Assembly: GCF_003730275.1 (NCBI RefSeq)
Contig: NZ_QTTA01000016.1
Coordinates: forward strand, 165,001 to 229,000
Direction of reading: 5' to 3'
DNA length: 64,000 bases
Source of the DNA: Brevundimonas halotolerans
GTDB lineage: Bacteria; Pseudomonadota; Alphaproteobacteria; Caulobacterales; Caulobacteraceae
In this document: in pieces, positions 16,662-25,807 of the stretch
Layout: each line of letters starts with the position of its first letter
Numbering within the stretch: position 1 is the first letter of the stretch
Position numbers and translations under genes: made by a program
The notes under the pieces: generated by a model
The model's input: only the letters and a program-made list of their open reading frames with translations
Database searches by the model: none
Told to the model about the DNA's origin: nothing

Positions 16662-17585
16662 TTACGCCGCCTTCACGTCTGGCGAAGCCTTCCGCGCTTC
16701 GGCCCAGCGGATCAGGGCGGCGCGGGGCCAGGCGACGATCCATGAGCGGGCCGAGTATTGGCCCTCCTCGATCAGGGCCTTGCGGGTCGGCGAACTGGTG
16801 GCGGCGCGCTCGGTGTGGATTTCGCCCGGGCCCTGATGGACCATGAAGGCGCCGTGCTTCAGCGGATTGAGCCGCAGATAGGCCAGCCGCGGACTGATCT
16901 GCTCCAGCGGCGGGTCATAGAACCAGCTGGAGCCCAGCATCCCCGCCATCTCCGGACGGGTCTTCAGAATCTCGGCGGCCGTGGCCCAGGCCCGGTCCCA
17001 GCCGGCCTCGTTGAAATCGGACAGCTCGCGGCTCTCGGTGTGCACCTCCAGCCAGGGCTTCCACGCCTGGGCGGCGGCATAGGCCGGGATGACCGACCAG
17101 CCCCAGCCCTCGCGCGCATGGCGCAGCACCTGACCGGGCCCCATGGGCGAGCTGAGGTCGATCATCTGGGTGCGCGCGCCCGGCACGCTCAGCGCCAGCG
17201 ACAGCCGCACATCCTTGGCCCAGAAATCGCGCTCATAGGGGTTGGCGGCCTCAGTCAAAAAGTCCGCCATACGCCCGATCCACTCGGGATAGAGCTCCAG
17301 ACTGGCCTGCGGCAGACGCTCAGCCGCAATCCGCGCGGGCAGGTCCAGCGCATAGTGGGCGATCATGGCCCGGCGGTGATCGTCGCTCAGCCGAGTGCCG
17401 AAGGCGGCACAGAGCGCCTCTTCCACCCGGTGGCCGGGCTGGTCGAAATCCCAGTGCGGGGCCGAGGCGGCGGCCGCAGCGGCGGCGTCATCCGCAAGGG
17501 CGGCCAGAAGGGCGCGATCCGCCTCCGACACGCGGGCACGGACGGCGTCGAAGCGGGCGATCAGGTCGGGGATGAGCGTTTTCAT
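16662..17585 (-). CDS. Conserved-looking protein of unknown function
   Basis: 307 aa from ATG 17585 (TAAGG about 7 nt upstream; an in-frame TTG 6 nt earlier is possible). It is soluble, without signal peptide or membrane segment, and has an N-terminal helical Ala-rich region followed by segments rich in Trp, Tyr and Pro (EGWGWSVIPAYAAAQAWKPW, SSWFYDPPLEQISPRLAYLR). I do not recognise the family. It follows ispE on the same strand with a 35-nt gap and ends at the composite inverted repeat. Confidence 0.82.
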   Translation of the reverse strand: MKTLIPDLIARFDAVRARVSEADRALLAALADDAAAAAAASAPHWDFDQPGHRVEEALCAAFGTRLSDDHRRAMIAHYALDLPARIAAERLPQASLELYPEWIGRMADFLTEAANPYERDFWAKDVRLSLALSVPGARTQMIDLSSPMGPGQVLRHAREGWGWSVIPAYAAAQAWKPWLEVHTESRELSDFNEAGWDRAWATAAEILKTRPEMAGMLGSSWFYDPPLEQISPRLAYLRLNPLKHGAFMVHQGPGEIHTERAATSSPTRKALIEEGQYSARSWIVAWPRAALIRWAEARKASPDVKAA

Positions 17586-17620
17586 GGTCAAACCTTACGG
17601 GATCACCGGTTTGCGGGCCG

Positions 17621-18511
17621 TTAAGCGTCACTGCCACCGACCAACGGGGCCTGCCGCACCCACCAGTCGGGATGAGTCCCCTCCAGCGCGTCAGCCGCCC
17701 GGGCTGCTGCGGCTGCATCGTCGTACAGACCGAACACTGTGGCGCCCGAGCCTGACATCCGCACCAGCCGCGCCTGACCCTCGGCCCGCACAGCGTCCAG
17801 TGCCGTGCCAATTGCGGGGGTGTTCAACAGGGCAGGCGCCTCAAGGTCGTTTCTCTGAGCGGCCAGCCAGCCGATCACGGCCTCGGCGTCCCAACTGGCC
17901 GGGCCTGCCGGACGGTCGGCGCCCCCCACGCCCAGCCTGTCATAGGCCCCGTAGACGGCACCCGTCGGCGACGGCACGCCCGGATTGACCAACACAGCAT
18001 GAAGCGTCGGCAGGCGCGGCTCGGGCGTCAGAACCTCGCCCTTCCCCTCGGCCCAGGCGGGAGTAGATGCCAGACACATGAGCCCGTCCGCCCCCAGCCC
18101 ACTGGCCACCTGGACCAGCACCGGATCCTCAAGGTCCGGCGCCAGATACCGCCGCGCCAGTCTCAGCGCCGCCCCTGCATCGGCCGAGCCCCCGCCCACC
18201 CCGGCGGCCACGGGCAACCGCTTGTCCAGCGTCAACGACAGGGAGGAGGTCTCAAGACCGGTGGCCGCGCCCAGTCCGGCAAGCGCCCGGAGCACCAGAT
18301 TGCCCGCCTGCCCGGCCGGGTCCCTGATCAAGGCATCCGCAAACGGTCCGACCACCGACAGACCCGGTGGCCCGTCCGGGTCGAGGATCAGCATGTCCCC
18401 GACGTCGGCGAACGCCACCAGACTGCTTAAGGGGTGATAGCCGTCAGCCTCGACCGGCCCGACATGCAGGAACAGATTGATCTTGGCCGGAGCCGCCTCG
18501 ACCCACTGCAT
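17621..18511 (-). CDS. ispE: 4-diphosphocytidyl-2-C-methyl-D-erythritol kinase
   Basis: 296 aa. This GHMP kinase phosphorylates CDP-ME in the MEP isoprenoid pathway. The N-terminus APAKINLFLHV has the family's catalytic Lys10; DGYHPL follows at 23-28; the ATP-binding glycine loop PVAAGVGGGSADAG is at 100-113 with the catalytic Asp111; the third motif MSGSGATVFGLY is near 260. The start ATG lies 5 nt after the TPR gene's stop, so they form an operon. Confidence 0.95.
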   Translation of the reverse strand: MQWVEAAPAKINLFLHVGPVEADGYHPLSSLVAFADVGDMLILDPDGPPGLSVVGPFADALIRDPAGQAGNLVLRALAGLGAATGLETSSLSLTLDKRLPVAAGVGGGSADAGAALRLARRYLAPDLEDPVLVQVASGLGADGLMCLASTPAWAEGKGEVLTPEPRLPTLHAVLVNPGVPSPTGAVYGAYDRLGVGGADRPAGPASWDAEAVIGWLAAQRNDLEAPALLNTPAIGTALDAVRAEGQARLVRMSGSGATVFGLYDDAAAAARAADALEGTHPDWWVRQAPLVGGSDA

Positions 18512-18516
18512 GGGGC

Positions 18517-20292
18517 TCAGGACGCCCCGTTGGCCGAACCGGTCGGAGAGGCGGGCAGGCCCGACTCCAGCTTCTGCTCCACGGCGGTCCGCAGCTCGGC
18601 GTCCGGCTCAAGCGTCAGCACCCGGTTCCACTGGAACACCGCCTCGCGCTGCCGACCGACCTGCCAGTAGGCATCGCCCAGATGGTCATTGATCACGGCA
18701 TTGGCGGGTTCACCGTCGACCGCGCCTTCCAGAATGCCGACCGCCTGCTCGTAGCGGCCCTGCTGGTAACGCGCCCAGCCCAGCGAGTCCTGGATATTGG
18801 CATTGCCCGGATCGATCTCGGCCGCCCGGGCGATCAGTTCGGCGCCCTGATCGACGCGGCGGCCGCTGTCGACCCAGATATAGCCCAGATAGTTCAGGAT
18901 GTTGGGATCATCGGGCCGCGCCTGCAGGGCGGCCCACAGCTCGGCCTCGGCCTCATCCAGCCGGCCGAGGGCGTCATAGAGTCCCGCCCGGAGGAAACGC
19001 ACGGAGAAATCCTGATCCGCCGTGTTCAGCAGCGGCCCTTCGGCCAGTTCCAGCGCCTCCTCATAGCGTTCCAGATCGGCCAGCTGCCCGGCCAGCAGAT
19101 AGGCGACCCGCGAATCCTCGGGATTGGCAGCGAAGGCCCGGTTCAGCTCGGCGAGGGCGTCCTCTGGCCGGTCCTCCTCCTGATAGCTGAGCGCCGACTG
19201 AATCCGCGCCTCGACATAATAGGGACCGGCGTCCGGGCCGATGCGCGCAAACGTATTGCGGGCCGCCACCTCCAGATTGCCTTCGGCCAGGCTGACCCCG
19301 ACGTTCAGCAGGGTCTCCGGATTGGGCACCAGCGCATAGGCCAGCCGCAGATAGACGGCGGAGAACTCGTGCGCGCCCTCGATACTGGACTGCAGGGCCG
19401 CATTCTCCAGCGCCATGGCCGTGCCTTCGCGCAGGGTCGGCAGGACTGGCGGACGACCCCGCCCCGCAGCGCGCGCCCGCGCGGCCTGAAGCGACGGATC
19501 GTCCCCCACCTCGGCCTGGGTTACGTCGTAAAGTTCCACGGCATCGGCCCGGCGACCGCGACGCTCCAGAAACTCGCCGTAAGCCAGAGTGAACAGCTGG
19601 CGTCCGCCCCGGCTGGCGATCAGCCGCTGATACTCGGCCTCGGCCTCGGCATGGTCGCCCCGGAGTTCGAGCAGGTGCGCCCGGTGCGACCGCTGGAACA
19701 GGCTGTTGATGTCATTGGGCCTGCCCTGCACAGGCGCCAGCGCCCGCTCCCAATCGCCAGCCGACGCCGCGATAAAAGGAGTGACATAGGTCCCGGGCCG
19801 CGCATGGGGGCGTCCGATCGGCTGGGTGGCGACCACCGCATAGGCAGCCGCCGCGTCACCGCGCACCAGATGCTGCACCGCCTCGACCAGCCTCCCGGCC
19901 TCGGCCAGCACCGGCGGCACCGTCTCGCCCTCGGGCGCCAGACGACCCGCATAGGCCAGATCGCCGCCGATCAGCGATGAGGTAAAGGCCTGAAGCTGCA
20001 AGGTTTCGATATCCGGCGCCAGCACCTGGGCCCGGCGCAAATAGTCGGCCCCGATGCCCGCCTCGCCCTCGGTCGCCGCCAGCCGTCCGACCAGGAACAG
20101 GCCATAGACCGACCGCCCCTCGTCATCGACCGGCACCGCCTCCCAGATCTCGGGCATGCGCGAGGGCGGCGGCAGCTCCACCGACCGCCCGCTCGGAAGC
20201 GGCGGGGCCTCCTGCGCCAAGGCAGGAGCGGACATCAAACCCAACCCGAGGGCAAGGACAGAACAGGCGGCGAGGGGGGAGAGACGCTTCAT
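18517..20292 (-). CDS. Secreted tetratricopeptide-repeat protein
   Basis: 591 aa. Signal peptide at residues 1-26 (MKRLSPLAACSVLALGLGL, cut after ALA). The rest is a chain of TPR-like helical pairs, clearest in the C-terminal half (EDALAELNRAFAANPEDSRVAY, LDEAEAELWAALQARPDDPNILNYLGY in part, ANIQDSLGWARYQQGRYEQAVGILE in part). The LNYLGY...DSLGWA pattern is common in alphaproteobacterial periplasmic TPR proteins tied to envelope assembly. A scaffold role is inferred. It sits between the ETF-QO gene and ispE. Confidence 0.88.
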   Translation of the reverse strand: MKRLSPLAACSVLALGLGLMSAPALAQEAPPLPSGRSVELPPPSRMPEIWEAVPVDDEGRSVYGLFLVGRLAATEGEAGIGADYLRRAQVLAPDIETLQLQAFTSSLIGGDLAYAGRLAPEGETVPPVLAEAGRLVEAVQHLVRGDAAAAYAVVATQPIGRPHARPGTYVTPFIAASAGDWERALAPVQGRPNDINSLFQRSHRAHLLELRGDHAEAEAEYQRLIASRGGRQLFTLAYGEFLERRGRRADAVELYDVTQAEVGDDPSLQAARARAAGRGRPPVLPTLREGTAMALENAALQSSIEGAHEFSAVYLRLAYALVPNPETLLNVGVSLAEGNLEVAARNTFARIGPDAGPYYVEARIQSALSYQEEDRPEDALAELNRAFAANPEDSRVAYLLAGQLADLERYEEALELAEGPLLNTADQDFSVRFLRAGLYDALGRLDEAEAELWAALQARPDDPNILNYLGYIWVDSGRRVDQGAELIARAAEIDPGNANIQDSLGWARYQQGRYEQAVGILEGAVDGEPANAVINDHLGDAYWQVGRQREAVFQWNRVLTLEPDAELRTAVEQKLESGLPASPTGSANGAS

Positions 20293-20352
20293 ACCATCAA
20301 GCCTTCACGGTTTACCGACGGTCCGCAAGAGCCCCCTCGCCCCGCGCGAATC

Positions 20353-22110
20353 CTACATGTTCGGATAGTTCGGGCCGCCGCCCCCCTGCGGCGTCGTCCA
20401 GACGATGTTCTGCGACGGGTCCTTGATATCGCAGGTTTTGCAGTGGACGCAGTTCTGGGCGTTGATCTGGAAGCGCGGATTGGACTTGCCGTCCTCGTCG
20501 TACAGCACCTCATAGACCCCGGCCGGACAGTACAGCCGCGCAGGCTCGCCATATTTCGGCAGGTTCACCTGGATCGGCACCGACGGCTCCAGCAGCTTCA
20601 GGTGCGCCGGCTGGTCCTCGTCGTGGTTGGTGTTCGAGACGAACACCGAGCTCAGCTTGTCAAAGCTCAACTTCCCGTCCGGCTTCGGATAGGCGATCGG
20701 CTTGTGCTTCGACGCCGGTTCGGTCGAGGCCGCATCCGTCTTGCCGTGGCCCAGCGTCCCGAACGGAGACCATCCCCGGAACAGGCTGGTGATCTGCATG
20801 TCGATCCCGCCCAGCAGGGTGCCGAAGAAGGCGCCGTATTTGGACAGCAGCGGCTTGACGTTCCGCACCAGCTTCAACTCACGCGCAATGTCCGAGGCCT
20901 CATAGGCGGTCTGGTATTCGACCAGCTCATCGCCCGACCGCCCGGCCTTCAGCGCGTCAAAGGCCGCATCGGCGGCGAGAATGCCGGACCGCACCGCATT
21001 GTGGCTGCCCTTGATGCGCGGCACGTTCACAAAGCCCGCCGAACAGCCGATCAGCACCCCGCCCGGGAAGGCCAGCTTCGGCACCGACTGATAGCCGCCC
21101 TCGGTGATGGCCCGCGCGCCGTACGAAATGCGCTCGCCGCCTTCCAGATGGTCGGCGATGGCCGGGTGGTGCTTGAAGCGCTGGAACTCGTCGAACGGCG
21201 ACAGGAACGGGTTCTTGTAGTTCAGGTGCACCACAAACCCGACCGACACATAGCGATCGCCAAAGTGGTACAGGAATGACCCGCCGCCGGTCTTGTCGTC
21301 CAGCGGCCAGCCAAGCGTGTGCTGCACCAGGCCGGGTTGGTGTTTCTCGGCCGGCACCTGCCACAGCTCCTTGATGCCGATGCCGTATTTCTGCGGCTCG
21401 GCCGTGTCGCACAGATTGTGGCGGGCCATGATGGTCTTGGCCAGCGAGCCACGCACGCCCTCGCCAATGAAGACATATTTGCCGCGCACCTCGATACCGG
21501 GCTCGAAGTCGTCGGTCGGTTTGCCCTCGCGGTCCAGTCCGAACACGCCAGCGACCACGCCCGCGACCCGGCCTGACGGCTCGTCCCAGACGACGTGGCT
21601 GGCGGCCATTCCGGGATAGACCTCGACGCCCAGCGCCTCGGCCTGTTCACCCAGCCAGCGGGTCAGATTGGCCAGCGAGCCGACATAGCAGCCGTGGTTT
21701 TTCATATAGGCCGGCTGCGGCAGCAGGGTGATGTCCAGCTGCCCCTGCGGACCCAGCACCAGGAACCTGTCCTTGGTCACAGGCGTGTCCAGCGGCGCGC
21801 CCTTTTCCTTCCAGTCGGGGAACAGTTCGCTCAGACCCGCCGGGTCGATAACCGCGCCCGACAGAATATGCGCCCCGACTTCCGAGCCCTTCTCCAGCAC
21901 GGCGACCGAGACCTCGTGCCCGTCTGAGGCAGCGTTCTGCTTCAGACGGATGGCGGCGGCCAGACCGGCCGGACCAGCCCCGACGATGACGACGTCGTAT
22001 TCCATGGCCTCGCGCTCGGCCCCGGTCAGGGCCTCCACCGCGGGCAGTCGGTCGATGACGGCGTCCTGCCAGGCGTTCTTTGCTCCGCCTTCGGTGGCAT
22101 CCTTGGCCAT
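20353..22110 (-). CDS. Electron transfer flavoprotein-ubiquinone oxidoreductase
   Basis: 585 aa, a typical ETF-QO length. It passes electrons from reduced ETF to ubiquinone during fatty-acid and amino-acid oxidation, as a peripheral inner-membrane protein. The FAD dinucleotide motif VIVGAGPAGLAAAIRLK is near residue 40. The C-terminal 4Fe-4S cluster is held by Cys528 and Cys554-x2-Cys557-x2-Cys560 (CVHCKTC). The segment LIGCSAGFVNVPRIKGSHNA is characteristic. It is divergent from the uracil-DNA glycosylase gene. Confidence 0.96.
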   Translation of the reverse strand: MAKDATEGGAKNAWQDAVIDRLPAVEALTGAEREAMEYDVVIVGAGPAGLAAAIRLKQNAASDGHEVSVAVLEKGSEVGAHILSGAVIDPAGLSELFPDWKEKGAPLDTPVTKDRFLVLGPQGQLDITLLPQPAYMKNHGCYVGSLANLTRWLGEQAEALGVEVYPGMAASHVVWDEPSGRVAGVVAGVFGLDREGKPTDDFEPGIEVRGKYVFIGEGVRGSLAKTIMARHNLCDTAEPQKYGIGIKELWQVPAEKHQPGLVQHTLGWPLDDKTGGGSFLYHFGDRYVSVGFVVHLNYKNPFLSPFDEFQRFKHHPAIADHLEGGERISYGARAITEGGYQSVPKLAFPGGVLIGCSAGFVNVPRIKGSHNAVRSGILAADAAFDALKAGRSGDELVEYQTAYEASDIARELKLVRNVKPLLSKYGAFFGTLLGGIDMQITSLFRGWSPFGTLGHGKTDAASTEPASKHKPIAYPKPDGKLSFDKLSSVFVSNTNHDEDQPAHLKLLEPSVPIQVNLPKYGEPARLYCPAGVYEVLYDEDGKSNPRFQINAQNCVHCKTCDIKDPSQNIVWTTPQGGGGPNYPNM

Positions 22111-22235
22111 GTGGTCGGCTCCCCTTGCAATGTCTGTCCGAACCCGGTCGGTTCGCTGTTGATCCCTTATCAGAAGGTGACGTGGGGGTGGTCAAGGCTT
22201 ACACCCCCAATCATCAACCCTGTGACCCGGCCTGC

Positions 22236-23099
22236 ATGAACGCTTCACCCGCCGCTTCGGATGCCCTGACCGCGCTTCTGGCCTTCTGGCACGATGCGGG
22301 CGTCGAGGACTGTTTCGGCGATGCGCCGGTGGATCGGACGCGCGAAACCGCCCCGCCGCCGCCCGCCAAGGCGACCCGCGCCCCGGCCGCCGCCCAGACC
22401 GGCACCGTCACCCCGCTCCGTGCTCCTGTCGCTTCGGCCAGGGTCTCGACCGACACGGTCGCCGAAGCCGTGGCCCTCGCCCGAACCGCAGCAAAAGCGG
22501 CGGATTCTCTGGAATCCCTGACCGAGGCGATTCGCGGGTTCGAGGCCTGTCCCCTCAGCGGCATGGGCGCACGGCAAGCCGTCGTCTGGCGCGGCGAGGC
22601 CACCGCCCCCGTCATGATCGTCGGCGAAGGCCCCGGCGCCGAGGAAGACGCCCAGGGTCTGCCCTTTGTCGGCAAGGCCGGGCGTCTGCTGGACCGCATG
22701 CTCAAGGCCGCGCAGCTTGAGGGCCGGGTGGTTATCACCAACACCGTCTTCTGGCGTCCCCCCGGCAACCGCACCCCCTCGCCCGAGGAACAGGCGATCT
22801 GCGCCCCGTTCGTTGCGCGGGCGCTCGAACTGGTGAAGCCGAAGCTGGTGCTGACCGTCGGCGCCGCCGCCGCCCGCGCCATCCTGCACACCAATGAGGG
22901 CATCACCCGCCTGCGCGGCACCTGGGGGGAATGGCACCTGCCCGAGGGCGGCACCTCTGCCCCCGTCATGCCGACGCTCCACCCCGCCTTCCTGCTGCGC
23001 CAGCCACAGGCCAAGGCCATGGTCTGGGCCGATCTGCTGGCCGTTGCCGCCCGTCTTGACGGTTCGTCTCAGACGACTGACTCAAAAACGCCCCATTGA
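22236..23099 (+). CDS. Uracil-DNA glycosylase, family 4/5-like
   Basis: 287 aa from ATG 22236. The first 90 residues are a Pro/Ala-rich linker-like extension. The glycosylase domain has GEGPGAEEDAQGLPFVGKAG (uracil-binding motif 1), NTVFWRPPGNRTPSP, and the distal motif MPTLHPAFLLR. The usual CxxC that opens family-4 enzymes is reduced to a single Cys in FEACPLSG, as in an alphaproteobacterial branch, so an intact 4Fe-4S site is uncertain. It removes uracil from deaminated DNA. Confidence 0.9.
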   Translation: MNASPAASDALTALLAFWHDAGVEDCFGDAPVDRTRETAPPPPAKATRAPAAAQTGTVTPLRAPVASARVSTDTVAEAVALARTAAKAADSLESLTEAIRGFEACPLSGMGARQAVVWRGEATAPVMIVGEGPGAEEDAQGLPFVGKAGRLLDRMLKAAQLEGRVVITNTVFWRPPGNRTPSPEEQAICAPFVARALELVKPKLVLTVGAAAARAILHTNEGITRLRGTWGEWHLPEGGTSAPVMPTLHPAFLLRQPQAKAMVWADLLAVAARLDGSSQTTDSKTPH

Positions 23100-23111
23100 G
23101 GCGACAGCTTT

Positions 23112-23133
23112 TGCCCCCGTCTAGGGGGCATTA
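23112..23133 (+). terminator. Weak hairpin after the uracil-DNA glycosylase gene
   Basis: TGCCCCC / GGGGGCA stem of 7 bp with a 5-nt loop (23112-23130), followed by TTA only. It may terminate the glycosylase transcript, but the T-run is poor. Confidence 0.35.
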
Positions 23134-23226
23134 CGGGCTGGCATCGCCCTTGCCCCTTCGTCGATATCCGGCGGGCAGCTGACCGGATACGGGACACGGG
23201 GAGTGAGCACGATTCAAAGGGGCGGC

Positions 23227-24879
23227 ATGATCACGGGCACAGTCACACGGCCATTGCGGACGCTTCTGGCAGCCCTGCTGCTGGTGTGCGGCCTTGCCCT
23301 GCCCGGCCTGGCCATGGCCCAGCCTCGCGTGCTCAGCAACTCTGACCGGCTCAGCTACACCAATGCCTATGACGCCCTCAGGCGTGGCGACCTCGAGACC
23401 GCCCGCGCCTCGGCCCGCCAGGCCGACGACCGTGTCCTGCTGGGTCAGGTCGAGTTCGAACGCCTGTTCCACCCGGACTACGTCTCCAGCTTCGAAGAAC
23501 TCAGCGCTTGGCTGGAGGACTATGCCGACCTGCCCGAGGCCCCGCGCGTCTATGCCCTGGCCCTCCGCCGACGCCCTGACGGCGCGCCCGAGCCGCGTCG
23601 CCCGCGCCGGGTCGATGGCCGCACCTGGGAAAGCCTGACCGAGTCCGAAGGGTCAAAGGCCGCCCGCATCGCCCTCAATGCCGACAACCTCGCCGACGCC
23701 CGGGCCACCGGCATGGCCATCGGCGACTGGTGGGTGGTGGGTCTGGCGTCCTGGCGGATGGGGGATTTCCCCGCCGCCTTCACCGCTTTCGAGCGCGTCG
23801 CCTGGGACCCGACCGAGGATGCCTGGGTGCGGGCCGGCGCCGCCTTCTGGGCCGCGCGGTCTGCCGCCCATTCGGGCCAGCTGGAGCAGATCGAGACCCT
23901 GCTGCGCCTGTCCGCCTCCTGGCCCGCGACCTTCTATGGCCAGATCGCTCTCTATCAGCTCGACATCGAGCCGACTCTCCGGAACTGGGGGCCTCAGGCC
24001 TATTCGGCGACCGAAGACGAGGGCCTGCGCGCCATCGCCTTCACCCCCGACATCCGCATCGACGACGACAGCCTGATCGCCTTCATCGACCGTGATCCCC
24101 AGGCCCGCCGCGTCGTCGCCTGGATCGAGGTGGGCCGGCTGGACGATGCCCGCGACCAGTTCCGCACCGGCCTGCGCGCGGCGACCACCGAAGAGGACCG
24201 CAAGCTGTGGTCCGCGCTGGGCCGGGCCTTTTCCCGCCAGCTGACGCCCCGCGCCCGCGACGCCGAGATCATAGACGCGGCCCGCTATCCGATGCCGCTG
24301 CTAGAGCCCGAGGGCGGCTTCGTCATCGAACAATCGCTGGTCTATGCCATCGCCCGCAAGGAGACCGACTTCAACCCGCGCGTCCGCTCCGGCGCCGGCG
24401 CCTATGGCCTGATGCAGGTCATGCCGACCACCGCCGCAGAACTCAGCGGCGATCGCGGCTACGTCTCGGACCCCGAACGCCTCTATCAGCCCGGCGTGAA
24501 CATGCGTCTGGGCCAAGCCTATGTGATCAAGATGTTGGGCCTGTCGGCCTTCAACGGCGACGTCCTGCGGACCGTGGCCTCCTACAATGCCGGACCCGGC
24601 CCAATGCTGGGCGCCCTGCGCAAGCTGGGGCCAGACCCCGACCCCCTTTTGCTGATCGAGACCATCGATGTCCCCCAGGCCCGCGACTATGTCGAAAAGG
24701 TCATGGCCGCCTACTGGATCTACCAGCGTCTGCAGGGCCGACCGCTGAACACGCTCAAGGCCCTGGCCACGGGCCAATCGGCGATTTCCATCTATCTGGA
24801 TTACGTGCCGCCGCCGCCGCCCGCCCCTGAAGGTCAGGCTCCCGAAGCTGCCGCGTCAGATCAGGCTGCTGAGCAGTAG
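23227..24879 (+). CDS. Soluble lytic murein transglycosylase (Slt70-like)
   Basis: 550 aa from ATG 23227; AAAGGGG lies about 8 nt upstream, whereas the in-frame GTG at 23203 has no spaced ribosome site. Signal peptide residues 1-31 end AMA-QP. A long alpha-helical superhelical region is followed by the C-terminal SLT domain: ARKETDFNPRVRSGAGAYG carries the catalytic Glu379, then LMQVMPTTA and SYNAGPGPM. It cleaves peptidoglycan glycan strands in the periplasm. A Pro-rich tail follows the enzyme domain. Confidence 0.94.
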   Translation: MITGTVTRPLRTLLAALLLVCGLALPGLAMAQPRVLSNSDRLSYTNAYDALRRGDLETARASARQADDRVLLGQVEFERLFHPDYVSSFEELSAWLEDYADLPEAPRVYALALRRRPDGAPEPRRPRRVDGRTWESLTESEGSKAARIALNADNLADARATGMAIGDWWVVGLASWRMGDFPAAFTAFERVAWDPTEDAWVRAGAAFWAARSAAHSGQLEQIETLLRLSASWPATFYGQIALYQLDIEPTLRNWGPQAYSATEDEGLRAIAFTPDIRIDDDSLIAFIDRDPQARRVVAWIEVGRLDDARDQFRTGLRAATTEEDRKLWSALGRAFSRQLTPRARDAEIIDAARYPMPLLEPEGGFVIEQSLVYAIARKETDFNPRVRSGAGAYGLMQVMPTTAAELSGDRGYVSDPERLYQPGVNMRLGQAYVIKMLGLSAFNGDVLRTVASYNAGPGPMLGALRKLGPDPDPLLLIETIDVPQARDYVEKVMAAYWIYQRLQGRPLNTLKALATGQSAISIYLDYVPPPPPAPEGQAPEAAASDQAAEQ

Positions 24880-24975
24880 CGCGCACAGGCTGCAGGCCAC
24901 CACAATACTGACCACCACGGTGACCCAGCCGGGCTGGGCGGTGCTGACGGGTCCGGGGGCGACGGGCGAGGACAT
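24856..24975 (-). CDS. Possible 39-aa single-pass membrane protein
   Basis: A short frame MSSPVAPGPVSTAQPGW followed by a strong hydrophobic helix (VTVVVSIVVACSLCALLLSS). It overlaps the 3' end of the lytic transglycosylase gene by 24 nt, convergently. No good ribosome-binding site is visible, so it could be chance, but a proline-rich head followed by a transmembrane helix is a common small-protein design. Confidence 0.35.
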   Translation of the reverse strand: MSSPVAPGPVSTAQPGWVTVVVSIVVACSLCALLLSSLI

Positions 24976-25061
24976 GGGAGCTCGGGGGTTGAAAGCGGCG
25001 TTGTTCGTTGAACGTGCCTGACCCTGCCACTGTTCCCCTAAAAAGCGGTGTTTGGTGACGG

Positions 25062-25715
25062 TTAACCGATCTCTTTCAAACCGGCTTCGCTCCACTCCAG
25101 AAAATCCGGCTGGGACAGCAGGGTCCGACAGTATTCCGTCGCCGTCCCGTCGTCGCCATAGGCTGCCAGATCGATACGGAAATGGCGGAAACGCGCCGCC
25201 ACCGGCGTGAAGAAGGCATCGGCGATCGACCAGTCGCCGAACAGATAGGGCCCGGCCTCGCCAAACCGGCCCTTCGCGTCCTTCCACATTCCGACCATGC
25301 GGCGGATGTCGGCGGACAGGGCGTCGGACGGCACATGCGCCTCGCCCGGATCGCCCACCATCGGATGACCCGGCCCCATGCCCAGATCATTGCGCAGGGT
25401 CCCGAACGCCGAATGCATCTCGCAGACCACCGACCGTGCCACCCAGCGCGCAGGCGGATCGACGGGCCACAGCCGCGCGTGGGGATAGTGTTCCTCGGCC
25501 CACAGGGCGATGGCCAGACTGTCCCAGACGGTCACCCCCTCCACCTCCAGCGCCGGTACCTTGCCCGCCGGCGCATGGCGGGCGATCTGATCGGCCGTAT
25601 CGGGACGGTTCAGGGCGATCATCACCTCCTCGAACTCGGCCCCGCAGCGCTTCAGGATCAGCCACGGCCTCAGCGACCACGTGGAATAGGCCTTGTCTCC
25701 GAGGATCAGCTTCAT
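25062..25715 (-). CDS. Glutathione S-transferase family protein
   Basis: 217 aa from ATG 25715 (AAGGGAG upstream). The N-terminal thioredoxin-like domain contains GDKAYSTWSLRPWLILK with the Ser/Tyr region near the active site, APAGKVPALEVEG with the cis-Pro, and WDSLAIALWAEE (the glutathione-binding Asp-Ser). The C-terminal helical domain contains GPYLFGDWSIADAFFTPV, the GST capping motif. The substrate is unknown. It is divergent from purB. Confidence 0.92.
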   Translation of the reverse strand: MKLILGDKAYSTWSLRPWLILKRCGAEFEEVMIALNRPDTADQIARHAPAGKVPALEVEGVTVWDSLAIALWAEEHYPHARLWPVDPPARWVARSVVCEMHSAFGTLRNDLGMGPGHPMVGDPGEAHVPSDALSADIRRMVGMWKDAKGRFGEAGPYLFGDWSIADAFFTPVAARFRHFRIDLAAYGDDGTATEYCRTLLSQPDFLEWSEAGLKEIG

Positions 25716-25807
25716 GATGGGCTCCCTTGCTCTCGGCGACTGAATGGACCCGGTCCGGATTCGCCGCAACCTTGACTCCCCCGGCCCGGCAACCCAAACG
25801 CCAGCCC

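Noticed and set aside
18682-19980. 432-codon plus-strand frame opposite the TPR gene
   Set aside because: Antisense shadow; the minus strand has a clear signal peptide and TPR repeats.
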